Source of the DNA: Anaerozeibacter quisquiliarum
Lineage (GTDB): Bacteria; Bacillota; Clostridia; Christensenellales; Aristaeellaceae
Assembly (NCBI GenBank): GCA_051162045.1
Contig: JBISDI010000027.1
DNA: 53,643 bases
Strand: one strand, 5' to 3'
Part shown: one piece after another, positions 34,341 through 42,819 of the stretch
Layout of the letters: every line of letters begins with the position of its first letter
Numbering within the stretch: the stretch's first letter is position 1
Translations under genes and position numbers: made by a program
Notes under the pieces: generated by a model
The model's database searches: none
What the model saw: the letters and a program-made list of their open reading frames with translations, nothing else
Told to the model about the DNA's origin: nothing

Positions 34341-35351
34341 ATGATCAGAAACGATTATCGGCGCGCGCTGATCGTGCTGCGGCCGGTGACGCCGTCCAGG
34401 GGGATGAGCGGCCACGTGCGGCTGGAGCGCCGCACGCTGACGGGCACGATGCGCTTCACCGTTTCGGGCGCGGATTCGGGCGACACCTTGAACGCCTTGC
34501 TGATGGCGTGCGCGGGCGAGCGCGTCACCGTATATCCGCTGGGCGTGCTGGGCATGGACAGCCGGGGCCAGTCGGGCATGACGGCGACGTTCGACCCGCG
34601 CAACCTGAACGGGATGGACTTAGGCGACTATACGCTGGTGGCGCTGGTGCGAACCGGCGCGGACGCACCGGAGCTCATGATGACCGGCATGGTCAACGGC
34701 TCCCGCGAGGTCAACTGGGCGCGGGTCAACCAGGCGGCCCTCGCGCCGTTCCAGAAGAGCGCAAGGGCCGCGCCGCCGCAAGGGCAGGGGGACACGGCCT
34801 GTGAGGAAGAGGAAACCCTGCCCGTGTTTGAGCCCCTGCGCAAGAGGGCGCCGGCGGCGCCGGTCGTGGAAGAGGTGATCGTCGAGGAAGCGCCGGTTGA
34901 GGGGGAAGCAGCCGCCGAGGAGGAAGTGATCGTTGAGGAAGCGCCGGTCGAGCCGGAGGTAGCCGCCGAGGAGGAAGTGATCGTCCCGCAGGCGCCGGTC
35001 GAGGAGGCAGCGCCGCCCGAGCAGACCGCGGCCGAGTTGCTTTTGCTCGACGAGCGGGTTGATTGGCCCGAGTCGATCGCCTCGCTGCGCGTGCTGTTCT
35101 TCACGTCCAGCCCGATCACGCCGTTCGAACTTGAGGACTTTGTGTTTGTGGAAGCGCCGCTACCCTGCGACGAGGGCACGCAGGGCGTCTGCGCGATCGG
35201 TCTGCGCGCGATGGACGGCGCGCCGGTTTCGGTGTGCTACGCCCTGCCCGGCGCGTTCGCGCTCGATCCCCCGCCAGGTCTGGAAGGTTACCAATACGCG
35301 GGCGGTTGGTGGTATACGGTGCTGGAGGAATTGGAGGACGAAGGGGCGTAA
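34341..35351 (+). CDS. Protein of unknown function with acidic Val/Glu/Ala/Pro repeat linker
   Basis: This is a 336-residue soluble protein with three parts. The N-terminal domain, about 1-135, is beta-rich (LIVLRPVTPSRGMSGHVRLE; LGVLGMDSRGQSGMTATFD). The middle, about 165-235, is an imperfect acidic repeat of the unit EEEVIVEEAPVE. The C-terminal domain, about 245-336, contains PFELEDFVFVEAPLPCDEGTQ and GGWWYTVLEEL. There is no signal peptide or membrane segment. I do not recognise the family; the linker suggests two folded domains held apart. It has a good ribosome binding site and stands alone. Confidence 0.65.
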   Translation: MIRNDYRRALIVLRPVTPSRGMSGHVRLERRTLTGTMRFTVSGADSGDTLNALLMACAGERVTVYPLGVLGMDSRGQSGMTATFDPRNLNGMDLGDYTLVALVRTGADAPELMMTGMVNGSREVNWARVNQAALAPFQKSARAAPPQGQGDTACEEEETLPVFEPLRKRAPAAPVVEEVIVEEAPVEGEAAAEEEVIVEEAPVEPEVAAEEEVIVPQAPVEEAAPPEQTAAELLLLDERVDWPESIASLRVLFFTSSPITPFELEDFVFVEAPLPCDEGTQGVCAIGLRAMDGAPVSVCYALPGAFALDPPPGLEGYQYAGGWWYTVLEELEDEGA

Positions 35352-35422
35352 CGCAAAAGTCCGCGTGAGCGGCGAAGGGGTTCAAGGGCCAAAACCCCTG
35401 GAACCCCTTCGCCGGTTACCTG

Positions 35423-35583
35423 GGTAAGCGCTGATTAAAGCACGCGTGCGGTGGCGCGCTGAATTTGCGTCAGATTGCGCTTGCAAAATCTGAAGGCGTA
35501 GCGGCGCTACGTCGAGGATTTTTGAGGCGCAAGATGGCGCAAAGGCAGCCGCCACCGCGCGTGGGATTTGATCGCCGGTTACC
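35423..35583 (+). repeat. Structured repeat R2, copy B
   Basis: Nearly identical to 31513-31673. It fills the gap between convergent genes and touches the stop codon of the CorC/HlyC-like gene. A separate hairpin with arms CGAAGGGGTTC and GAACCCCTTCG (35373-35411) lies just before it. Confidence 0.75.
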
Positions 35584-36920
35584 TAGGTTACGTCGCTTTC
35601 CGTTACCGGGGGCAGCTTGCTGACCAGGGCTTCTTCGATGCGGCGGTCCTCGACGCGCACCACGTGCACGTTTAACCCGTGCACCTGCACGTCCAGCACC
35701 GCGCCGTCCTTTGGAATCGTGTGCAGCCTTGAGTACACCATGCCGCCCACCGTGTCGTAGCCCTCGTCCTCGGGCAGCTCCATGTCGAGCGCCTCCGAAA
35801 GCGTCTCGATGTCCACGCCGCCCGATACCCGCCACAGGTTTTCCTCCAACTGCTCGATCTGCGCCGGCTCCGCCGGGTCGAACTCGTCGTAGATGTTGCC
35901 CACGATCTCCTCGAGCAGGTCCTCGATCGTGATTACGCCGCTCGGCTCGCCGTACTCGTCCACCACGATCGCCAGATGGACCTTCTTCTTCTGCATGTCC
36001 TTGAACAGCTTGTTGGCGTGAATGGTCTCCGGCACGAAGTACGCCGGACGCAGGATATCGGTGAGCGCGCGCGGCTGGTCTTCCGCCAGGTTCATCAGGT
36101 AGTCGCGCGCGTTCAGCACGCCCACGATGTCGCTCGGATCCTCATCATAAACCGGGTAGCGCGACAGGCCGGTTTCCCGGATCACGCGCAGGATATCGGC
36201 TGTGTCGTCACTCAGGTCGATCAGCTCCACGTCGGGCTGATGCGTCATGGCCTCGCGCACCGAGATGTCGCCGAAGTCGAAAACGTTTTGAATCCACTCC
36301 ATCTCGTCCGCGTCGATCGAGCCCTTCTCCTCGCCGAGCTCCACCATCATGCGGATCTCGTCCTCGGTGACCGTCTCCTCCTCGGTTTCGGTCTTCATGC
36401 GCAGCAGCCTGAGCACCGTGTTGGTCGACATCGACAGGAACATCACCACCGGGCGCGTGGCCTTGGCGATCGCGGTCACCACCGAGCACGAGAACCGCGC
36501 CACCTGATAGGGTCGCTGCATCGCGATGCGCTTGGGCACCAGCTCGCCAAACACCAGCGTGAAGTAGGCCAGCGCGATGGTAATCAGGATGATCGCCAGC
36601 ATGTTGAGCAGGCCCCGCGACAGGAACTGGAACTGAAGCCCCTCGTAGATCCACTTGACCAACGGCCCCGCGAAGCTGTCCGCCGCGAACGCGCTGCCCA
36701 GGTAGCCCGACAGCGTAATGCCGATCTGGATCGTCGACAGAAAGCCCGAGGGTTGCTCCACCATGTCGAGCAGGCGCTGGGCGGTCTTGTCGCCCTCCTC
36801 GGCCAGGCGGCGCACCTTGGCGGGTTTTAGCGAGATCACCGCGATCTCGGTTGCGGCAAAAAATGCGTTGACCGCGATCAGCAGAATCTGGATCAGCAGC
36901 TGTTGGGGGATGGATGTCAA
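35583..36920 (-). CDS. CorC/HlyC-type CNNM-CBS membrane transporter
   Basis: This is a 'hemolysin family' protein of 445 residues, related to CNNM/CorC magnesium transporters. It has an N-terminal CNNM membrane domain (IQILLIAVNAFFAATEIAVISL at the start; QIGITLSGYLGSAFAADSFAG), a pair of CBS domains at about 205-330 (MTHQPDVELIDLSDDTADIL; VDEYGEPSGVITIEDLLEEIVG) and a C-terminal CorC_HlyC domain. The preferred start is TTG 36920 with AAGGAGAG about 8 bases upstream; ATG 36956 would add 12 residues overlapping the leader terminator. The 150-base leader contains a 19-codon ORF and a terminator, so expression is probably controlled by attenuation. Transport of Mg2+ or Co2+ is family knowledge only. 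Confidence 0.88.
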   Translation of the reverse strand: MTSIPQQLLIQILLIAVNAFFAATEIAVISLKPAKVRRLAEEGDKTAQRLLDMVEQPSGFLSTIQIGITLSGYLGSAFAADSFAGPLVKWIYEGLQFQFLSRGLLNMLAIILITIALAYFTLVFGELVPKRIAMQRPYQVARFSCSVVTAIAKATRPVVMFLSMSTNTVLRLLRMKTETEEETVTEDEIRMMVELGEEKGSIDADEMEWIQNVFDFGDISVREAMTHQPDVELIDLSDDTADILRVIRETGLSRYPVYDEDPSDIVGVLNARDYLMNLAEDQPRALTDILRPAYFVPETIHANKLFKDMQKKKVHLAIVVDEYGEPSGVITIEDLLEEIVGNIYDEFDPAEPAQIEQLEENLWRVSGGVDIETLSEALDMELPEDEGYDTVGGMVYSRLHTIPKDGAVLDVQVHGLNVHVVRVEDRRIEEALVSKLPPVTESDVT

Positions 36921-36953
36921 AATGCTCTCTCCTTCAATTCGTTCGGATGCACA

Positions 36954-36992
36954 CAAAAAGGCATAGCCTCCGCGCCATGCGAGGCTATACCT
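36954..36992 (-). terminator. Leader terminator/attenuator of the corC-like gene
   Basis: On the minus strand AGGTATAGCCTCGC (36992-36979) pairs with GCGGAGGCTATGCCT (36973-36959), followed by five T. It lies between the promoter at 37083-37111 and the coding region, so it must be bypassed for expression. Confidence 0.8.
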
Positions 36993-37044
36993 GGAATATG
37001 GTGCTCAAGCTACTTGGGCCGGCGTCGCCAGCGGGGTCGTCCAT
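36985..37044 (-). CDS. Candidate 19-residue leader peptide upstream of corC-like gene
   Basis: ATG 37044 to TAG 36985 encodes MDDPAGDAGPSSLSTIFQV. An AAAGGAA site lies 10 bases upstream. The stop codon lies inside the 5' arm of the terminator, so a ribosome at the end of this ORF would affect hairpin formation. The acidic/proline-rich start recalls magnesium leader peptides such as MgtL, but also the N-termini of CNNM/CorC proteins, so it may be a relic of an earlier N-terminus. No evidence of expression beyond sequence. Confidence 0.5.
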   Translation of the reverse strand: MDDPAGDAGPSSLSTIFQV

Positions 37045-37082
37045 CGTCTGCGGTTCCTTTCCTAATCGTCGGATGATTATGT

Positions 37083-37111
37083 ACTATGCCACGGGTGGGC
37101 GAATTTGTCAA
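37083..37111 (-). promoter_or_regulatory. Promoter of the corC-like gene
   Basis: On the minus strand TTGACA (37111-37106), a 17-base spacer and CATAGT (37088-37083). The predicted start near 37076 gives a leader of about 155 bases. Confidence 0.7.
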
Positions 37112-37194
37112 GCAATTTTTCATCAATGCCAGAACCTTCATGACGGGGTATCCTATAAGGGATATAATATCGTCCATCAATATCCGGCCCAAAT

Positions 37195-37860
37195 TGTGGG
37201 TGAGCGGCGGCCCAACATGGTTGGCGACATCATCGATATAAAGCGCAAGCGGGCACACCTATGACGCGCTCCAACTGGTGGCGGGCGCGATTGAGGCGTC
37301 CGCCATTCCCAAAGAGGACTCGATCATCACGCGCAACACGCGGGAACCCATCGTCGATGAAGATACAGGGCGGATCGCGCATCGGATACGGGAACAGCAG
37401 GGCGGGCGCCGACCAGCCGCTACGCACGACAAGGGTCCGTTGAACGGGTTTCTGTTTTGCCCGGATTGCGAGAACGGCTGCATTTTCATTTTTCATCGCG
37501 TCTAAAAACACCAACGGTACGTTTTCTTTGTTTGCCGCATTACATCCGGCGGGGCGCTGTGGAGGCTGCGGTTCCCGGCAATCTGCGGACAGTCACATCG
37601 ATGGCAAAAGGCCATGAAGCGGAACTCATCCGCACGGTTCAGCGTAAAAGCAGTGCTGGCAACCGGGACGTCCCGCGCCGCAGCAAAAGGGAGCGGGGTG
37701 CCATCCAAAATCGGCTGGAAGGGATTGATCGAATCATCAACGGCCTGTTCGAGTCCAAGGTCAGCGGCGAGCTATCCGCAAAAAGGCTTTCCCGGATGCT
37801 GAACGCTTGCCAGGAGGAGCAGGCGAAGCTCCGGGCGCGTAATAATGCCGCCACAGGAAC
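37195..37860 (+). pseudogene. Serine recombinase, decayed C-terminal remnant
   Basis: Two frames together match the C-terminal half of the recombinase at 41.2-42.7 kb. The first, around 37317-37490, reads IITRNTREPIVDEDTGRIAH, then GPLNGFLFCPDCENG; compare IITKNTQAPIVDEETW and LNGLIYCSDCGSK. The second, around 37590-37830, reads AKGHEAELIRTVQRKS and RLEGIDRIINGLFESKVSGE; compare ISEIDRIISGMYEDKIRG. A frameshift lies between them near 37490-37560 and the catalytic domain is absent, so it is dead. Confidence 0.75.
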
Positions 37861-37868
37861 GGGGGATC

Positions 37869-37896
37869 TTGTATTTTTTGGGCGTTATGATATACT
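37869..37896 (+). promoter_or_regulatory. Possible promoter of LRR gene
   Basis: TTGTAT (37869-37874), a 16-base spacer and TATACT (37891-37896), 41 bases before the ATG at 37937. Confidence 0.5.
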
Positions 37897-37936
37897 TATG
37901 GCAATCTAAAAAGGGAATGAATTGGAGGGATTAGCA

Positions 37937-40930
37937 ATGAAGAAAATGGCCGTTCTTCTGATTGCCGCTCTGTTGTTGTTCCCGTCCGCAGGGATGGCGA
38001 AGGGTGGGCAGGTCGTGGCCTTCGACGATCCCGTGCTGGAAGCGGCATTGCGAGACGCGGTTGGCATTCCCGAGGGCGATGTGACCGATAAAGACCTTGC
38101 AAAGGTTAAGAGCCTGGGGATCGGGCGTAACTATGAGCAAAACCCCGACCCAGCCACGCAGGTGCACAGCATCGCCGTGCTGGCTCACTGCGTGAAACTG
38201 CAGTCCCTTCAACTGAACTTCCAAGACATTTCCGATATTACGCCGCTTAGCGGACTCACAAAAATAAAAACGCTGGAGCTGGGTGGGAGCCCGATTGCTG
38301 ATATCACGCCCCTCGGAAACCTTACGGCGCTGGAAAATCTGACGCTGTTCAGCTGCCAGGCGCAGGACTATAGCCCCCTTGCGAATCTGAAAAAGCTCAA
38401 GACGCTATTTCTCGATTTTTCCGCCATTTCCGACCTGACGCCGCTGGCGAAGCTCACCAAGCTGAAAACCCTTGGTTTGAAATGTACGGCCGTAACGGAT
38501 GTTGCGCCCCTTGCGAAACTGAAGTCGCTGCGCACGCTGTACCTTGCAGAGTGTGCTATCAAGGATTATTCGCCGATCGAAAAGATATATGGCAAGCTCA
38601 AAGAAAAGGACTTTGAACTTGTCAAGCCGACACCCGCACCGGTGGGCGAAGCGATCGCCTTCGACGACTCGGTGCTGGAAGCCGCTATCCGTCAAGCGCT
38701 CAACAAGCCGGAGGGCGACGTGTACGAGGAGGAGCTGGCTGGCCTTACCTATTTGGGAACCGGGTTTGATTACGAGCAAAACCCACCCGAAGGGTCGCGG
38801 GTGAAGAGCGTCGAAGTGGTGAAATACTGCCTGAACCTCACGGGACTAGAATTGCTCTTTAACCAGATCACCGATATTACCCCGCTGGCGGGGCTTACGA
38901 AGCTCGTCGACCTGCGGCTGGGCGGCAACCCTGTGGCCGACATTGCACCGCTGGCCGGGCTTACAAATCTGGAATCCTTGGCCCTGTTCAATTGCCAAGC
39001 GAAGGATTACACGCCGCTTTCGCATCTGACGCGTTTGAAATGCCTTCAACTGGATTACTCCACCATCGCCGACCTCACCCCGCTTTCCGGGTTGACGGAA
39101 CTCACCGGCCTTTGGCTAGTCAGCACCCCTGTGACGGACGTGTCTCCGCTCGCCGGGCTCACCGGGCTGACGACGTTAAACCTGAAGGAATGTATGATCG
39201 GTGATTTTTCACCGCTTTCGGCCATTATCCCCAACTTGGCGGGAATGGATTTCGATCCAGATCATCCCGTAACGGCGGTCGCCTTTAGCGACCCGGTGCT
39301 GGAATCGATCATCCGCAACAGCATCCACATATACGATGGGAACGTGTACGACAAACAGGCGGCACAGATCGCGGAGCTGTCTTTCGAGCGCTTTGACGAC
39401 CGCCCCGCAGGCGAGGACATCTTCGACCTGTCGGCTCTTCGCTACTGCACGGGATTAAAACAGTTGACGCTCAACAGCATCGCAGCGACCGACCTGAGCG
39501 CGCTTTCAACCCTCACGGGTCTGGAAGGCCTGACGCTTCGCAACAGCAAGGCGAGCGACTATTCTGCGCTGGCGGCGCTTACCCATCTCAAGTGGTTGGA
39601 CCTCACCGGCTCCACCATTGCCGATCTTGCACCGCTTGCCGGGCTTACGAATCTCGAAGCGCTGACCCTTTGCTACACCGACGTTTCCGATCTGACTGCG
39701 CTTCAGAACATGACGAAGCTATTTGGCCTCAAGCTGGAAGGTACGCCGGTAAAGGATTACAGCCCCCTGACGGCACTGTACCCCAACCTCGGCAAATGCG
39801 ATTTTATCCTTCCCGAGCCCGGCGTTGTCCGTTTCTCCGACGAACTGCTGGAAGAGCGTGTCCGAAAGGCTATGAATAAGCCGGATGGGGACATCACCCC
39901 AGAAGAGGCGGCTGCAATCACGCTGCTCGATCTATCCCAAGGCGAGAACAGCGAGAGCTCCATCGCAATCCTGCAAGGACTCGAAGCGTTCACCGGGTTA
40001 ACGGAGCTCAACCTTTCCGGTAACATGCAGTTGGCTGATCTGTGGCCTATTTCGGGTCTGGCAAAACTGGAGAAACTGAACTGCTGGAAATGCAACATTT
40101 CCCGCCTCAAGCCAATCAACCGCCTGACAAACCTTAAAGAGTTGAGCCTGGGTTGGAACGGTTCTGTGGGCAACCTGGACGCGCTTTCGGGGCTTGTGAA
40201 TCTGGAAGCGCTGGACGCCAAGGGCGTAGGCATTGTGGATATCAGCGGCCTGACGGGGCTCCCCAAACTTCAGTATGTGGGGCTGAACTGCAATGCAATC
40301 AAGGATGTGTCGCCGCTGGCAACGCTTCCCGGCCTTACTTCTGCGGAGTTGAAAGATAACCTGATCGTGGATTACAGCGCTCTTGCGGCCATCTATCCGA
40401 ATCTGGAGTATAAGGATTTCACCCTCGATGATCCTGAGAGACCGCAAAGCAACGTAGAGCCCATGGATTCGATTGAGGGCTGGCAGTATGACGCATCGAC
40501 CCATACGCTTATGATTCACAGTGACGCAGCCATGATCGCATACCAGCCAAATCACGAGAACGCGGAAGAAGCCACGCAAACGAACGCACCCTGGGCTGCC
40601 GATCTGGCGCAGATTGAACAGATCATCGTCGGCGATGATGTTACCCGGATCAGCGACTATGCCTTTGCCTACGCTTCCGCCCTGAGGAGAATCACGATCG
40701 GAAAAGGCGTAACATCGCTGGGCTGGCGCTGTCTATATCGGTGCGGCCATTGGCAAGCAGGAGATGATCTGGAAATATTCGTCAACTGCTCTTCCGTGCC
40801 AGCATTGGGAGATGATGCATTGGGGTATACATGGGATAACCCGCATACATTTTTGACCGTTCCGACATCACAAATCGATCAGTGGAAGACTATGCTGGGT
40901 AAACATGCACTCCGAATCGTCGCGCAGTGA
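37937..40930 (+). CDS. Secreted leucine-rich-repeat protein with four tandem LRR modules
   Basis: This is a 997-residue secreted or surface-associated protein, probably for protein or ligand binding. It starts with a signal peptide (KKMAVLLIAALLLFPSAGMAKG). Four modules follow at about residues 30-237, 238-445, 446-628 and 629-825. Each opens with a cap of the form F(D/S)D-x-(V/L)LE-xx-(I/L/V)R followed by a G(D/N)(V/I) turn, then internalin-like 22-residue repeats (LTKIKTLELGGSPIADITPL; LTNLESLALF). The last part, about 830-997, resembles BspA-type repeats (VTRISDYAFAYASALRRITI). There is no LPXTG or membrane anchor, so surface attachment is unexplained. ATG 37937 has GGAGGG. The gene sits between two serine-recombinase remnants and is less GC-rich than the core genes, which suggests transfer. 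A hairpin terminator follows at 41017-41040. Confidence 0.88.
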   Translation: MKKMAVLLIAALLLFPSAGMAKGGQVVAFDDPVLEAALRDAVGIPEGDVTDKDLAKVKSLGIGRNYEQNPDPATQVHSIAVLAHCVKLQSLQLNFQDISDITPLSGLTKIKTLELGGSPIADITPLGNLTALENLTLFSCQAQDYSPLANLKKLKTLFLDFSAISDLTPLAKLTKLKTLGLKCTAVTDVAPLAKLKSLRTLYLAECAIKDYSPIEKIYGKLKEKDFELVKPTPAPVGEAIAFDDSVLEAAIRQALNKPEGDVYEEELAGLTYLGTGFDYEQNPPEGSRVKSVEVVKYCLNLTGLELLFNQITDITPLAGLTKLVDLRLGGNPVADIAPLAGLTNLESLALFNCQAKDYTPLSHLTRLKCLQLDYSTIADLTPLSGLTELTGLWLVSTPVTDVSPLAGLTGLTTLNLKECMIGDFSPLSAIIPNLAGMDFDPDHPVTAVAFSDPVLESIIRNSIHIYDGNVYDKQAAQIAELSFERFDDRPAGEDIFDLSALRYCTGLKQLTLNSIAATDLSALSTLTGLEGLTLRNSKASDYSALAALTHLKWLDLTGSTIADLAPLAGLTNLEALTLCYTDVSDLTALQNMTKLFGLKLEGTPVKDYSPLTALYPNLGKCDFILPEPGVVRFSDELLEERVRKAMNKPDGDITPEEAAAITLLDLSQGENSESSIAILQGLEAFTGLTELNLSGNMQLADLWPISGLAKLEKLNCWKCNISRLKPINRLTNLKELSLGWNGSVGNLDALSGLVNLEALDAKGVGIVDISGLTGLPKLQYVGLNCNAIKDVSPLATLPGLTSAELKDNLIVDYSALAAIYPNLEYKDFTLDDPERPQSNVEPMDSIEGWQYDASTHTLMIHSDAAMIAYQPNHENAEEATQTNAPWAADLAQIEQIIVGDDVTRISDYAFAYASALRRITIGKGVTSLGWRCLYRCGHWQAGDDLEIFVNCSSVPALGDDALGYTWDNPHTFLTVPTSQIDQWKTMLGKHALRIVAQ

Positions 40931-41016
40931 GGCTGAACCTTGCCGCATGACACATTCGACTCATCGTTTTGATGCTGCCCAAACACGCTTGGGCCCATAA
41001 ATCCAACACTCAACGA

Positions 41017-41045
41017 GAGGATGATCGAAAGATCGTCCTCATTTT
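41017..41045 (+). terminator. Terminator of LRR gene
   Basis: Arms GAGGATGATC and GATCGTCCTC with loop GAAA (41017-41040), followed by ATTTTC. Confidence 0.7.
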
Positions 41046-41179
41046 CTGGAGGTATTGGATAGGGGGATTCTCACCGTAAGGTTAAATATTTTGCGCACAT
41101 TTGAAAAAAGGAACAAGGCTAATGGAGCAGGTGTTGTTCCGGATAAGAAACGTATTGTCGCCTTTCTCGCGATGACGCG

Positions 41180-42733
41180 ATGCAAGGCGACAGTAATAGC
41201 ATCGCTAACCAAAAGACAATGCTCGCGCGGTACGCTACCGATCACGGCTTCCTCAACACGAAGTTTTTTGTGGACGATGGCATCAGCGGCACAACTTTCA
41301 ACCGTCCGGGCTTTCAAGCAATGCTCGCCGAAGTGGACGATGGCAACGTCGCGACGCTTATCGTCAAGGATATGAGCCGCTTTGGGCGCGACTACCTGAA
41401 AGTCGGCTATTACACAGAGGTCGTTCTGCCCGATGCCGGCGTTCGCTTCATCGCAATCAACGACGGCGTCGATAGCGAGCGCGTCGACAATGATTTCACG
41501 CCATTCCGCAACATCATCAACGAATGGTACGCGAAAGACACATCAAAGAAGATTCGGGCGGTGATGAAGTCAAGGGCGTTGGCGGGTGAGCACCTGTCGG
41601 GCTATCCTCCGTTTGGGTATATGAGGGATCCCGACAACAAGAAGCGCTGGATCATCGACGAACCGTGCGCCGAGGTGGTCAGGGAGATATTTTCCCTCTA
41701 CATCGGCGGCAACTCACGTTTCGGAATTGCCCGGGTTCTCAACGAGCGCGGCGTTGCGCCCCCCTGCGTCCGCAAGGCGGAACTCGGCTTGAACCCTAAC
41801 GGCGGCTTCAGCACGACGCAGTTCCCGCATCTCTGGGACCACACGGCAATTGGCGATATACTCAGCCGGCATGATTATCTTGGGCATACGGTCAGCATGA
41901 AGATGACCACGCGCTCCTACAAGGACAAGCGAGTCATACACAAACCGGAAGACGAATGGATCATCACGAAGAACACGCAAGCACCCATCGTTGACGAGGA
42001 AACCTGGAAGACAGCGGAGCGCATTCGTGAGAACGGCAAACGCCGTCCAAACAGGCTGGGCGAGATGGCTCCCCTCAACGGGCTGATCTACTGTAGCGAC
42101 TGCGGCTCAAAGCTCCATGTCACGCGAGCGGTCTCAATCAAGGCGACCAACGAATACTATAATTGCAGCCGATACAAGAATAAGCTCACATGCACTTCCC
42201 ACCGCATTACGAGGGTTGCGTTGGAGAAACTGGTGCTGGACGATATCCGGAGCGTGACAGCTTTCGCCAAGGAACATGAGCCTGAATTCGTGGCAATGGT
42301 GGAACGCCAGATTCAAAAGTCCGAAGAGAGCGCGTTTCGGGAAGCTCAAGCCGAGTACGCCAAGGCGACCGCTCGAATCTCCGAGATTGACAGAATCATC
42401 AGCGGAATGTACGAGGACAAGATACGAGGGTTGCTGCCCGCCGAACGGTTCGCCAAAATGCTCTCGGAGTTTGAAACGGAGCAAAAGGCCCTCAACGAAC
42501 GGTCGACCAAGTTGAAAACAGAGATCGACAGCCAGAAGAAGAAAGCGGAAAGCGCAGACAGGTTCCTCGCCCTCGTCAGGCGGTTCACCGACATTTCGGA
42601 ACTCACCCACGAGCTTTCGGCGACCTTTATCAACAGGATCGTCGTGGGGCCGCTCGAACGGATCGAAGGCAAGAAGCATCAGACGGTAAGGATTGTGTAC
42701 AACATTATCGGCGAACTGGAAAAGACAGAATAG
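41180..42733 (+). CDS. Large serine recombinase, start and catalytic serine disrupted
   Basis: This is a site-specific recombinase of mobile elements: resolvase catalytic domain (to about residue 130), Recombinase domain (VREIFSLYIGGNSRFGIARVL), zinc ribbon (LIYCSDCGSKLHV, with a later CTSHR) and a C-terminal coiled coil (about 370-470). From ATG 41180 there are 517 residues, but the conserved catalytic segment YCRLSRDDAMQGDSNS begins upstream at 41153 in the same frame. Its serine codon (41165-41167) is before the ATG. A TAA at 41144 closes the frame and no normal start codon lies between. A short ORF from ATG 41122 (MEQVLFRIRN) in another frame could be the missing N-terminus after a one-base shift. 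The gene is probably inactivated, or needs a frameshift or rare start. Confidence 0.85.
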   Translation: MQGDSNSIANQKTMLARYATDHGFLNTKFFVDDGISGTTFNRPGFQAMLAEVDDGNVATLIVKDMSRFGRDYLKVGYYTEVVLPDAGVRFIAINDGVDSERVDNDFTPFRNIINEWYAKDTSKKIRAVMKSRALAGEHLSGYPPFGYMRDPDNKKRWIIDEPCAEVVREIFSLYIGGNSRFGIARVLNERGVAPPCVRKAELGLNPNGGFSTTQFPHLWDHTAIGDILSRHDYLGHTVSMKMTTRSYKDKRVIHKPEDEWIITKNTQAPIVDEETWKTAERIRENGKRRPNRLGEMAPLNGLIYCSDCGSKLHVTRAVSIKATNEYYNCSRYKNKLTCTSHRITRVALEKLVLDDIRSVTAFAKEHEPEFVAMVERQIQKSEESAFREAQAEYAKATARISEIDRIISGMYEDKIRGLLPAERFAKMLSEFETEQKALNERSTKLKTEIDSQKKKAESADRFLALVRRFTDISELTHELSATFINRIVVGPLERIEGKKHQTVRIVYNIIGELEKTE

Positions 42734-42773
42734 CGGCATCTTCCATTTTCTTTGGAAGATGCCGCTATTTTTT
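42730..42773 (+). terminator. Terminator after recombinase
   Basis: Arms AATAGCGGCATCTTCC and GGAAGATGCCGCTATT around an 8-9 base loop, followed by six T. The convergent rubrerythrin gene ends at 42820. Confidence 0.9.
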
Positions 42774-42819
42774 GCTCAAAATATTACCACTACCGGATTT
42801 TATATACCAGGTAGAACCA

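Noticed and set aside
36920..37080. Known metal riboswitch (M-box, yybP-ykoY or NiCo) in the corC-like leader
   Set aside because: I could not match the conserved cores of these classes; the short ORF explains the leader better.
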